Assembly (NCBI GenBank): GCA_022750355.1
Contig: JAKIVW010000053.1
Span: 1-11,057 of the forward strand
Direction: 5' to 3'
From: Thermoplasmata archaeon
GTDB lineage: Archaea > Thermoplasmatota > Thermoplasmata > Lutacidiplasmatales > UBA184
Length of the DNA: 11,057 bases
How positions within the stretch are numbered: the stretch's first letter is position 1; each line of letters begins with the position of its first letter. Below the pieces are notes generated by a model. That model saw only the letters and a list, made by a program, of their open reading frames with translations, did no database searches and had not been told where the DNA came from. Below are positions 5,544 to 11,057 of the stretch, one piece after another. A program made the position numbers and the translations under genes.

Positions 5544-6965
5544 TCAACTGACTTGTACGTAGAATATCCAAAGCGTGAACTCGCTGGGGGAAGTCCCGGT
5601 TTCTGTCAACGTACAGCCGGGGTAGTAAACGCCTGTGGGAGTTGATGCCGACATGGTTACGCTGTAATCGAAACTCGATTGGGGGACATATCCGCTACCC
5701 GGACTGTCAGATCCGGTTCCGTAGGAAGTAAATGTACACGAAACAGTGAATGGGCATGAAGAACCGCTGCAGTACGAACCCGCGGCGTTCGTGTTACCGC
5801 CCGTGGTCGAAAAGGTACCACCTGGCGCTATGGCCCCCGAGTCCGACGGGTAGTAAAGGCCGAAGGCCTCGTTGTCGATTCTGACCTGGTAATTCAAAGG
5901 GAGGTCGTAGATGTAATGGTGCGGTGGATAAGCGATGTTACTTCCTCCAGATGAGTCATTGCTCCAGTCGCTGGAAACTATCTCCGTTGTTCCGGCGTAG
6001 GTGTACAAAAAGCCGAAGTTCCAATTCGGGGTCTTTTGACTTGATTGGACTCCCCAAACCTCCTGGTAATCTGTAAAGCCCGCGTAGGAACATTGATTCG
6101 CCCCATTGGTTAGGGTCTCCCCGCCGTTGACCTCAAATCCGGTTTCCGGATCAGGATCGGTCAGATTGTAAACAACTGTCCCGCCGGTCCCGGTACCATC
6201 CAAGAGGAGGAAGGACACGTGAGCCGAATTCCACAGGGTCATCTCAAATGTGTACGTTGAGTCGGGAGTGAGATCTGTGACGTACGCGTCGTAGATGTAT
6301 GTCAGGCTACAGCCTCCTCCGGAGGTCAAGTACCCGATTGAGTACAGCAATGACCACGAATCGTCGGTCGACTGGCATTGGCTCCCGGGGTATTGACTTG
6401 TCGTGCAGTAGATTGAGGCCATTCCAATCTGCAGGTACGACGCAGAGGTGCCCGTCCCACTGTCCCAAGCGGAAAGCAATTCGTAGTACAAGTCGTTGTA
6501 ATGGGGGCCCGAACTAGGTGTAAACATGGTCGTGTAGACATGATTGACTGTGAACGGGTCACCATTGTAGTAGACTCCTACGTAGTAATGGTTCGTCCAT
6601 GAATCTGGAGTCGAGCCCGCCGCAACCCGCTGTCCAGATGAAGTTTGATTGGCGTCGCAGGCGATACAGGGCCCCTCAGTTCCGTACTGGAATGAGGCAT
6701 TAGTCGGTCCAACTGAACAACCCGAAGTGCAGGTGTGGTTCACGCCTGCGGTCGTGGAAACAGGGGGTGCGATTGTCGTTCGCGCAAACACGGACCCTCC
6801 CAATGGCCCGATCATGGCTCCCGGCGCATACCGTTGGAAGGGATTTCCCCCCATGGCTTGAGATTCGAAGAGCGCCAGGAGGACGACAATCAGGACGACT
6901 CCGGCCGAGGCATAAGCGGAGCGCGGAATCCGTCCCCCGGGAGCCCATCGCCAGAAGGTCACCAT
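5544..6965 (-). CDS. Large cysteine-containing exported protein, unknown function
   Basis: A 473-residue product starting MVTFWRWAPG, with basic residues then a hydrophobic helix (about 19-33), so exported or anchored. The rest is Ser/Thr/Gly/Tyr-rich beta-type sequence with 12 cysteines, often in close pairs (HTC/SGC, GPC/IAC, SYC/SSC), suggesting disulfides outside the cell. Aromatic-rich strands (NHYYVGVYYNGDPF, NDLYYELLSAWDSG, TYTFEMTLWNSAHVSFLLLD) suggest a lectin- or jelly-roll-like sandwich. I found no catalytic motif and do not recognise the family. The ATG at 6963-6965 was preferred to the upstream ATG at 7013 because a TTTACATA box (6984-6991) sits 22 bases before it and the signal helix follows. 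Codon use is A/T-richer than in the flanks. It faces the gene at 4624-5202. Confidence 0.8.
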   Translation of the reverse strand: MVTFWRWAPGGRIPRSAYASAGVVLIVVLLALFESQAMGGNPFQRYAPGAMIGPLGGSVFARTTIAPPVSTTAGVNHTCTSGCSVGPTNASFQYGTEGPCIACDANQTSSGQRVAAGSTPDSWTNHYYVGVYYNGDPFTVNHVYTTMFTPSSGPHYNDLYYELLSAWDSGTGTSASYLQIGMASIYCTTSQYPGSQCQSTDDSWSLLYSIGYLTSGGGCSLTYIYDAYVTDLTPDSTYTFEMTLWNSAHVSFLLLDGTGTGGTVVYNLTDPDPETGFEVNGGETLTNGANQCSYAGFTDYQEVWGVQSSQKTPNWNFGFLYTYAGTTEIVSSDWSNDSSGGSNIAYPPHHYIYDLPLNYQVRIDNEAFGLYYPSDSGAIAPGGTFSTTGGNTNAAGSYCSGSSCPFTVSCTFTSYGTGSDSPGSGYVPQSSFDYSVTMSASTPTGVYYPGCTLTETGTSPSEFTLWIFYVQVS

Positions 6966-6983
6966 GCTAGGATGTGTGACGCG

Positions 6984-6991
6984 TATGTAAA
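6984..6991 (-). promoter_or_regulatory. TATA-like box for the cysteine-containing exported protein
   Basis: Reads TTTACATA on the minus strand, about 22 bases before the ATG at 6965. It implies a leaderless transcript. Confidence 0.5.
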
Positions 6992-7203
6992 CTGGGCAGT
7001 TTCCTATTGCCACGAACCAAACGGGGGGGCTGTCCCGTGATCGGCTTGGCTCCTCATTTCATACTCTACCAACTCGAAAAACTCCCTGAGCGAATATTCA
7101 GAAGCATCGTGTGGGAGACTGAAGATGTTTCGACACTCGGACAATCCTCCGACAGCGTCGCGCTCCCCCAATGCTGCACCAGTGCAACCGCACTCAGAGT
7201 GGA
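6992..7203. other. Gene-free right arm of the insertion
   Basis: No convincing gene. A 75-codon minus frame (GTG 7231 to stop 7004) lacks a promoter at normal spacing and matches nothing I know. This stretch leads into the repeat-rich right end. Confidence 0.4.
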
Positions 7204-7251
7204 TTTGACACAGCTTCGTACGTTCCGACACACGACAAGGCTATTGACACA
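7204..7251 (+). repeat. Right subterminal GACACA repeats
   Basis: GACACA occurs at 7207-7212, 7227-7232 and 7246-7251, 20 and 19 bp apart, in contexts TTTGACACAG, TTCCGACACA and ATTGACACAG. The last copy lies in the terminal inverted repeat. Two similar units with 20-bp spacing lie near the left end (2487-2516). Confidence 0.5.
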
Positions 7252-7256
7252 GAGCC
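7242..7256 (-). repeat. Right terminal inverted repeat
   Basis: Read on the minus strand it is GGCTCTGTGTCAATA, the partner of 2455-2469. The 9-bp duplication follows immediately at 7257. Confidence 0.6.
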
Positions 7257-7265
7257 CGGCCCTGC
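7257..7265. repeat. Right target-site duplication, CGGCCCTGC
   Basis: Exact copy of 2446-2454. It lies only a few bases before the TATA-like box of the next gene, so the insertion took place at that promoter's upstream edge. Confidence 0.7.
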
Positions 7266-7271
7266 GGAAGG

Positions 7272-7280
7272 TTTTTGAAG
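7272..7280 (+). promoter_or_regulatory. Probable TATA-like box for the LEA14-like operon
   Basis: Reads TTTTTGAAG in GC-rich surroundings. It would place a transcript start near 7300, with GGGAG (7304-7308) as ribosome binding site before the ATG at 7313. A second A/T patch (7293-7303) is closer but too near the ATG. Confidence 0.35.
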
Positions 7281-7312
7281 GGGAGGCTCGCGGTAATTGA
7301 TATGGGAGCGGC

Positions 7313-8128
7313 ATGTCCGGACCCGTCCACACGTACCCTCGCCGAGTCCCGCCCCTGTACCGCTTGGCCCGCGCCTTCCGCCGCGCGTCCGCCCTCGTGC
7401 TGGTCCTTCTGATCCTCTTCACGCTCTCGGTCGTCTACTCGACCAGCGAGCTGAGCCAGTCGCCCCCCCAGGTCGGCTCGTTTTCGGTCGGTTTCGGCTC
7501 GAACGGGACCATGATCCTCGCGGGCAGCCTTTCGGTCAGTAATCCCGGGTTCTACCCGATCCAGAACCTCGCCCTCGAAGCTCGCATTGCCAACGAGTCC
7601 GGCGGCTTCCTCGGCGCCTTTGCCTTGGCCCCATCGACCCTACCAAGCCAGGCGACGGAAGAGTTCCCGATCGACCTCTATTTGCCGGTCTCCGCGACCG
7701 GTCCCGGCGCCTCGCTCCTCGTCCACAGCCAGACGCTCACGATCGCGTTCTGGGGCAACGCGACGTTCGGGTTCATTTTCCCGGCCGGGGTATCGATCCT
7801 GAACGATCGGGTCTGGGGCGCGCCGTTCGACAACCTGGCCCTGAGCGTCGGCAGCATCAGCTCGAACGGGACCCTGCCCATCACCGTCTCCTTCCAGAAC
7901 GAGGCTTCGCTCACCGAGGCTGGGACGCTGCGGGCCACGGTGGTCGCCGCCAACGGGATCACGTGCGGAACCGTCTCGTGGACCCTGAATGTCGGGCAGG
8001 GTCAGCAGTTCGACCAGACCCAACCGTTGTCCCTCGCTCCCGGATGCTCCCCGGCCGGCGGCACTCTCGTTACCGTGTACACCACCCCGGGCTACACCGT
8101 GCCGTTGCCCCCCGAGGCGATCCCGTGA
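7313..8128 (+). CDS. Membrane-anchored protein with LEA14/WHy-like domain
   Basis: A 271-residue product with a basic N-terminus, one membrane helix (about 26-42) and two beta domains outside. The first (about 53-125) has the LEA14/WHy pattern: a framing strand GSFSVGFGSNGTMILAGSLS, then VSNPGFYPIQN, then a strand ending EEFPIDLYLPV. The second (about 170-258) looks like a diverged copy with VSFQNEASLTEAGTLRATV and two cysteines (C218, C245). Family members bind or protect other molecules in various settings; the role here is unknown. GGGAG stands 4 bases before the ATG. The stop overlaps the GTG of the next gene, so the two are an operon and probably work together in the membrane. Confidence 0.8.
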   Translation: MSGPVHTYPRRVPPLYRLARAFRRASALVLVLLILFTLSVVYSTSELSQSPPQVGSFSVGFGSNGTMILAGSLSVSNPGFYPIQNLALEARIANESGGFLGAFALAPSTLPSQATEEFPIDLYLPVSATGPGASLLVHSQTLTIAFWGNATFGFIFPAGVSILNDRVWGAPFDNLALSVGSISSNGTLPITVSFQNEASLTEAGTLRATVVAANGITCGTVSWTLNVGQGQQFDQTQPLSLAPGCSPAGGTLVTVYTTPGYTVPLPPEAIP

Positions 8129-8613
8129 ACCCCCCGGGTCCAGCCGCGGCCAATCTCGGCTACCGAGTGCCCACGCTCGGCTGGAGGATCACCGTCGCGG
8201 CCCTGCGCATCATCCCGCTCATGATCCTCTTCATCGGACTGCCGGTCGCCGCGCTGGGGTTCTTACAGTCGCACTCGATCCCACTGCCCCTCTCGATCGT
8301 CGTCGTGACGATCGCCGGTGCGATCATTACCGCCCTCTCCACCGCCCGCTACATCGCCAAGCCGACCCGGATCTACGGCCCGCTCTCCGTCGCGGCGAGC
8401 GCGTTCGTGTTGATCTACGTGCTCTTTCTGCTGGGTCAGTCGACCTACTCGTTCCAGATCCCCGGCAGCGATATCTCCCTCCACCTGGGATACACCACGC
8501 TGATCGAGCTACTGCTCCTCGTCCCCGCCCTGGCCCTGGTGGCGGGGATCGTCACGACCGTCGAGGACGCCCGCGCCGCGCGCGAGCGACTTCCGTACGA
8601 TTTTCCACCCTAA
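8125..8613 (+). CDS. Four-helix integral membrane protein, unknown function
   Basis: A 162-residue product with hydrophobic helices at about 24-47, 54-76, 86-104 and 122-146 and a short charged tail (EDARAARERLPYDF). The GTG at 8125 overlaps the TGA of the preceding gene in GTGA, so translation is probably coupled; the frame's longer upstream extension overlaps the LEA14-like gene and is not protein-like. I do not recognise the family. The stop TAA (8611-8613) overlaps the stop of the convergent cyclophilin gene. Confidence 0.8.
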   Translation: MNPPGPAAANLGYRVPTLGWRITVAALRIIPLMILFIGLPVAALGFLQSHSIPLPLSIVVVTIAGAIITALSTARYIAKPTRIYGPLSVAASAFVLIYVLFLLGQSTYSFQIPGSDISLHLGYTTLIELLLLVPALALVAGIVTTVEDARAARERLPYDFPP

Positions 8614-9077
8614 CCTGCGATCGTGGCCTCGACGATGCGGATGGGGGTCTTGGGCCGGTCGCTCCCGTCGCGGGGCACGGCGGCGATCTTCTCGACCACG
8701 TCCATCCCTCCGCGAACGCGTCCGAACACCGCGTGCTTCCCGTCCAGCCATTTCGTGGGCGCGAGTGTGATGAAGAACTGACTCCCCCCCGTGTTCGGCC
8801 CCGCATTGGCCATGGAGAGGATTCCCGGCCCGTCGTGGCGGAGGGTCGGTTCGAACTCGTCCTTGATGGTGAACCCCGGGCCGCCAGTACCGTCGCCGGT
8901 CGGGCACCCGCCCTGGATCATGAACCCCGGGATCACCCGGTGGAACGTCAGACCCGTGTAGAATCCCTTCTTCGTGAGCGAGATGAAGTTCTCGACCGTC
9001 TTCGGAGCCTTGTCCCGGAACAGCTCGATTCGCACATCGCCGAGCGTCGTCCGGAACGTGACCGTTGGGTTCGCCAT
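8610..9077 (-). CDS. Cyclophilin-type peptidyl-prolyl cis-trans isomerase
   Basis: This 155-residue single-domain cyclophilin has the typical short microbial length and no signal peptide, so it is cytosolic and catalyses prolyl cis-trans isomerisation during folding. Key residues of the human CypA active site are present: R47 in FHRVIPGFMIQGG, F52, M53, Q55, F102 in GSQFFITLAP, W110, L111 and H115 in KWLDGKHAVFGRV. W110 is the residue linked to cyclosporin binding in CypA. The ATG at 9075-9077 has a CATTATAG box 27 bases upstream (leaderless). The C-terminus meets the gene at 8125-8613 tail to tail, sharing CTAA. Confidence 0.95.
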   Translation of the reverse strand: MANPTVTFRTTLGDVRIELFRDKAPKTVENFISLTKKGFYTGLTFHRVIPGFMIQGGCPTGDGTGGPGFTIKDEFEPTLRHDGPGILSMANAGPNTGGSQFFITLAPTKWLDGKHAVFGRVRGGMDVVEKIAAVPRDGSDRPKTPIRIVEATIAG

Positions 9078-9099
9078 GGCGACCCGACATCCGGGGTGG

Positions 9100-9107
9100 C
9101 TATAATG
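9100..9107 (-). promoter_or_regulatory. TATA-like box for the cyclophilin gene
   Basis: Reads CATTATAG on the minus strand, centred about 27 bases before the ATG at 9077, as expected for a leaderless archaeal mRNA. Confidence 0.55.
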
Positions 9108-9131
9108 CGCACGATGCCGGCGGCGCTCGAA

Positions 9132-9150
9132 CCCCCGTATTATGCGGGGG
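9132..9150 (+). promoter_or_regulatory. TATA-like box embedded in a 19-base palindrome
   Basis: CCCCCG (9132-9137) and CGGGGG (9145-9150) flank TATTATG, giving a palindrome with 8 of 9 pairs matched. The A/T core is a good TATA box for the plus-strand gene at 9197, with a transcript start near 9165. A palindrome over the TATA box suggests an operator where a bound repressor would block TBP. It lies about 27 bases from the divergent cyclophilin box. Confidence 0.45.
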
Positions 9151-9196
9151 ACGGACGTCGCTCATCCCTCGACGGGAGGGTCGTACTCGGTCGGCG

Positions 9197-9709
9197 ATGA
9201 ATCGAACGATCGTGGGGGTCGCCGCGGTCCTGATCTTTTTCGGACTCGCGCTGGTCAGTTTTCCTCTCTGGGCGCTCGGCTCGGAGCAGTTCGACGTCGA
9301 GCAGGAGATCGGGATCCTCTTCCTCCCCTTCACGCTGGTCGGGTTGTTGGTCGGCCTGACCGCCCTCGACCCCCTCACCACGACGGTGGGAGGCGCGTTC
9401 GGCAACCCCGAGTTCGACCCATCGCCGGCCAAGGTGCCCTCGGGCTCTCCGCGCACCCGGCTGGCCTACGACCCGGTCGGGGACGTCCACTGCCCGTTCT
9501 GCCGAACGATCATCACGACCGACCTGACCCAGTGCCCTCGCTGCGGGCGAGCCCGACCGTGTCGGAGCTGCGAGCGCCCCCTGGGGCTGGTCCTGGACCG
9601 CCCGACCTGCCCGGCCTGCGCTCGGGCGGAAGCGTTGTGTAACTGTCCTCCGCTCCCCCGGCGAACCTCCGTGCCGGCGGCCAGCTCGCGAGGGCGACGG
9701 ATCGTGTAG
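9197..9709 (+). CDS. Small membrane protein with paired zinc ribbons
   Basis: A 170-residue product with two membrane helices (about 5-27 and 37-57), a linker, then two zinc ribbons facing the cytosol: C99-x2-C102 with C113-x2-C116, and C122-x2-C125 with C138-x2-C141, followed by CNC at 148-150. Such ribbons bind zinc and mediate protein or nucleic-acid contacts. The start is the ATG at 9197; the upstream part of the frame lies before the inferred transcript start. No Shine-Dalgarno sits at normal spacing (GGGAGGG at 9174-9180 is too far). The stop lies 8 bases before the RNase HI start, so they are co-transcribed. The pairing with RNase HI is not one I know, and functional linkage is uncertain. 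Confidence 0.8.
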   Translation: MNRTIVGVAAVLIFFGLALVSFPLWALGSEQFDVEQEIGILFLPFTLVGLLVGLTALDPLTTTVGGAFGNPEFDPSPAKVPSGSPRTRLAYDPVGDVHCPFCRTIITTDLTQCPRCGRARPCRSCERPLGLVLDRPTCPACARAEALCNCPPLPRRTSVPAASSRGRRIV

Positions 9710-9717
9710 GAGACCCG

Positions 9718-10248
9718 ATGGACGACCAACAGATCCCCCGAGGAATCGCGCCGATATCGGAGACCCCCGTCCTCGTCCACTTCGACGGAGCGTGCGATCC
9801 GGCGCGGGGGGGTGGAGTCGCTACGTTCGGCTACACCATCGAAGGCGGCGGTTGGGACCTCGAGGACTCAGGTCTCGCGGTCCGGCCCTATTCCGAGCAC
9901 GCGACGAACAATGTCGCCGAATACTCGGCGGCGATCCAGGCGCTGGAACGCCTCCACGGACTCGGTTGGAAGGGACCCCTCGAGGTTCGAGGGGACAGCC
10001 AGTTGGTGATTCAGCAGATGCGGGGGGAGTACGCCGTCCGCGCGCCCCACTTGCGCGACTACCATGCCCGATTGTCGCAGCTCGCCGAGACCTTCACCGA
10101 GGTCCGATGGGTCTGGATCCCGCGCGAGCAGAATACGAGGGCCGATGCACTCTCCAAGCTGGCGCTCGCCGAGCACGCGCAAGAGGCGCGACAGCTCGCG
10201 CCGAGAACGGTCGTATCGGTCCCGGACGAGGACGAGCCGCCGGGTTAG
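9718..10248 (+). CDS. rnhA: Ribonuclease HI (type 1 RNase H)
   Basis: The 176-residue product degrades RNA in RNA-DNA hybrids and so clears R-loops and primers. The RNase H fold is complete: D23 in LVHFDGACDPARGGG, E68 in NNVAEYSAAI, D93 in VRGDSQLVIQQM and D143 in IPREQNTRADALSKLA form the D-E-D-D metal site. N-terminal 17 residues and a C-terminal acidic tail of about 25 lie outside the domain. There is no basic protrusion (handle) as in E. coli RNase HI, as is usual for archaeal and Bacillus ypdQ-like members. GGAG (9709-9712) stands 5 bases before the ATG and overlaps the previous stop codon. The stop TAG shares TTAG with the stop of the facing gene. Confidence 0.92.
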   Translation: MDDQQIPRGIAPISETPVLVHFDGACDPARGGGVATFGYTIEGGGWDLEDSGLAVRPYSEHATNNVAEYSAAIQALERLHGLGWKGPLEVRGDSQLVIQQMRGEYAVRAPHLRDYHARLSQLAETFTEVRWVWIPREQNTRADALSKLALAEHAQEARQLAPRTVVSVPDEDEPPG

Positions 10249-10460
10249 CCCCAGCGAACCGTGTAGACCAGGGTTCGGCCCTCGATCGCCGCACGGGCCC
10301 GTGCGGTGTCGACGTAGGTGGCGAATGCGGCAGCTGCTTCGGGGGAGAGCTTCGGACGTTCCCCGTAGCCCCGCGGTGTGCCGATGCCGAGCATCACTTT
10401 CGGAGCCGGGACTCCGGGGAGGGCGGGTTCGAACGGCCGAGGTCGCGGGCCGCTCACCAT
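10245..10460 (-). CDS. Small hypothetical protein (71 residues)
   Basis: The frame encodes a Pro-rich start (GPRPRPFEPALPGVPAPK), then VMLGIGTPRGYGERPKLSPE and a predicted helix plus strand (AFATYVDTARARAAIEGRTL, then VYTVRWG). I do not recognise it. The start is ATG 10458-10460 or GTG 10455-10457; GGAGGG (10461-10466) lies directly before the ATG, so the GTG has the better spacing. Either start overlaps the stop of the gene upstream, pointing to translational coupling. The same frame stays open to 10661 but reads as an unlikely Arg/Pro/Gly-rich peptide there, where another frame is the better coding candidate. The stop codon overlaps that of RNase HI. Confidence 0.6.
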   Translation of the reverse strand: MVSGPRPRPFEPALPGVPAPKVMLGIGTPRGYGERPKLSPEAAAAFATYVDTARARAAIEGRTLVYTVRWG

Positions 10461-10603
10461 CCCTCCATCAACGGGAGGTGGGCGTAGCGGGAAAGAGGCG
10501 CGAGGCACGGGGCCGCGATGAGGGGGATCACCGGGCTGTCGTCCCATCGCGCCTGGATCGGAGCAGCGGCGAGGAGCGCCATGCGGTCGTAGTTGTCGGA
10601 CAC
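10454..10603 (-). CDS. Very small hypothetical protein (49 residues)
   Basis: This short frame starts at GTG 10601-10603 and ends in TGA at 10454-10456. It reads MSDNYDRMALLAAAPIQARW and continues with a hydrophobic middle (IPLIAAPCLAPL), then ends LPLMEGW. Support comes from position rather than homology: GAGGG lies 3 bases before the GTG, a TTTATGTA TATA-like box sits about 34 bases upstream, and the stop overlaps the start of the next gene in GTGA. It and the 71-residue protein would form a two-gene operon. The family is unknown. Confidence 0.5.
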   Translation of the reverse strand: MSDNYDRMALLAAAPIQARWDDSPVIPLIAAPCLAPLSRYAHLPLMEGW

Positions 10604-10631
10604 GGTCCCTCGGCCCTTGTCGGACGCATGT

Positions 10632-10641
10632 CATACATAAA
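10632..10641 (-). promoter_or_regulatory. TATA-like box for the two small minus-strand genes
   Basis: Reads TTTATGTATG on the minus strand in otherwise GC-rich sequence. It places a transcript start near 10610, giving a leader just long enough for the GAGGG ribosome binding site before GTG 10603. Confidence 0.5.
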
Positions 10642-10957
10642 CCCCGGTGTTCGAGGCGCAAGAGAGGGTCCGGGGCGACCTGGGTCTACGCTGATTTCGT
10701 CGAGCGAAGCCGACCCACCGCCGGGGTCCGCGGCGGCATCAACGCCCGGAGCCGCGGTTCGAACCATCCGGGAAATGGGTGCCTCCGGACCATCGGGAAC
10801 ACCTCCCGGCCCGTTCCTCCCCGGTTCGCCGAGCGACGGGGCGGAAACCGCCCTGGGCGACGGAGGTCGGTCGTGTCCGAGATCCGCGCGGCCGTCGCGG
10901 CGGGCCGCGGGTTGATAAGGCGGACCGCGCTCCCGGAGAACGCAGGGTGGTCCTCGA
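10642..10957. other. 316-base GC-rich intergenic region
   Basis: No confident gene. A plus-strand frame from ATG 10628 to 10915 is Gly/Pro/Ser-rich and overlaps the promoter of the minus-strand genes, so I set it aside. Two hairpins are visible: GGGTC (10682-10686) with GACCC (10712-10716) enclosing TTCG/CGAA, and GGGCGG-AAA-CCGCCC (10839-10853). A TTGATAAG box (10913-10920) near the right end probably serves the gene at 10958. Confidence 0.4.
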
Positions 10958-11057
10958 GTGAAATCCGATCCGACCTCGGCCGCGTCGTTCCTCCGCTCGG
11001 TCGAGGACGACCTCCTCGAGATGTCGATCGAAACGTCGCGGGCGGACTGGGTACACG
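10958..11057 (+). CDS. N-terminus of a probable M2-family peptidyl-dipeptidase, cut by window edge
   Basis: Only 33 codons are in view, from GTG 10958. The start SAASFLRSVEDDLLEMSIET followed by SRADWVH resembles the opening helix of microbial M2 metallopeptidases (angiotensin-converting-enzyme relatives), which typically reads LxxLSxExxRAxWVxxxxITxDTE. The HEXXH zinc site lies outside the window, so this rests on a short helix only. GGTGG (10945-10949) is 8 bases before the GTG, and a TTGATAAG box lies about 40 bases upstream. Full-length members have roughly 550-650 residues. Confidence 0.5.
   Translation, partial: MKSDPTSAASFLRSVEDDLLEMSIETSRADWVH

Larger units (their letters stand above)
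2455..7256. mobile_element. 4.8-kb transposon-like insertion with SWIM-DDE transposase and passenger genes
   Basis: The element is defined by an imperfect terminal inverted repeat (10 of the first 11 bases match) and an exact 9-bp direct repeat outside it. The transposase stop codon (2469-2471) meets the inner edge of the left repeat, as in many insertion sequences. The content is unlike the flanks: transposase, AbrB-type regulator, tRNA 3' fragment, decayed second transposase and two A/T-richer exported-protein genes. An insertion sequence with a 1.3-kb transposase would normally end just upstream of the transposase start, but I found no copy of the inverted repeat near 3790-4150, so the outer boundary at 7256 is the best match. 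Alternatives are an older composite insertion, or a transposon within an integrated element whose attachment scar is the tRNA fragment. Confidence 0.6.

Noticed and set aside
5544..6965. Glutamic peptidase (G1) or thermopsin-like identity for the cysteine-containing protein
   Set aside because: The beta-rich character is similar, but I could not place the catalytic Gln/Glu or other diagnostic motifs.
7004..7231. 75-codon minus-strand frame at the right end of the insertion
   Set aside because: No promoter at normal spacing, no ribosome binding site, no recognisable motif, and its start lies in the repeat array.
10628..10915. 95-codon plus-strand frame
   Set aside because: Low-complexity Gly/Pro/Ser product, overlaps the promoter of the opposite genes, and GC-rich DNA often gives such open frames.
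10642..10957. SRP RNA, RNase P RNA or tRNA in the GC-rich intergenic region
   Set aside because: I looked for the SRP domain IV and RNase P core signatures and did not find them; the GGTTCGAACC near 10757 lacks pairing T-stem arms.
1..11057. CRISPR array or toxin-antitoxin pair
   Set aside because: No regularly spaced long repeats are present, and the AbrB-type gene has no neighbouring toxin-like gene.

Overview
The window looks archaeal, most likely a GC-rich member of Thermoplasmatota. This is inference. It rests on TATA-like boxes about 22-28 bases upstream of several start codons (leaderless transcripts), on small surface proteins made of a signal/anchor helix plus Ig-like or LEA14-like domains, on short membrane proteins with zinc ribbons, on a GC-rich background, and on very tight gene packing with overlapping stop codons. 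No rRNA, intact tRNA or CRISPR array is visible.

Left flank (1-2445, all minus strand): a partial protein I do not recognise, an Ig-like surface protein with a membrane helix and C-terminal zinc ribbon, and a ten-helix EamA (DMT) transporter.

Centre (2446-7265): a 4.8-kb insertion. Its ends are imperfect inverted repeats (GGCTTTGTGTC at the left; GGCTCTGTGTC on the minus strand at the right), bracketed by an exact 9-bp direct repeat, CGGCCCTGC. Inside are a DDE transposase with an N-terminal SWIM zinc finger, whose stop codon meets the left inverted repeat; a divergent AbrB-type DNA-binding protein sharing a repeat-rich promoter region; the 3' end of a tRNA gene with its T-run; a decayed piece of a different transposase; and two A/T-richer genes for exported or anchored proteins of unknown function, one with 12 cysteines. 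I read it as a transposon carrying, or assembled around, passenger genes. It is the least ordinary part of the window.

Right flank (7266-11057): a two-gene operon (anchored LEA14-like protein plus a four-helix membrane protein), a cyclophilin-type prolyl isomerase facing it with overlapping stop codons, a zinc-ribbon membrane protein followed at once by ribonuclease HI, two small overlapping genes facing RNase HI (again with overlapping stops), and at the edge the first 33 codons of what is probably an M2-family peptidyl-dipeptidase.

The flanking genes read as ordinary housekeeping and surface functions. The insertion sits between the EamA promoter side and the promoter of the LEA14-like operon, so it may alter either gene's expression.
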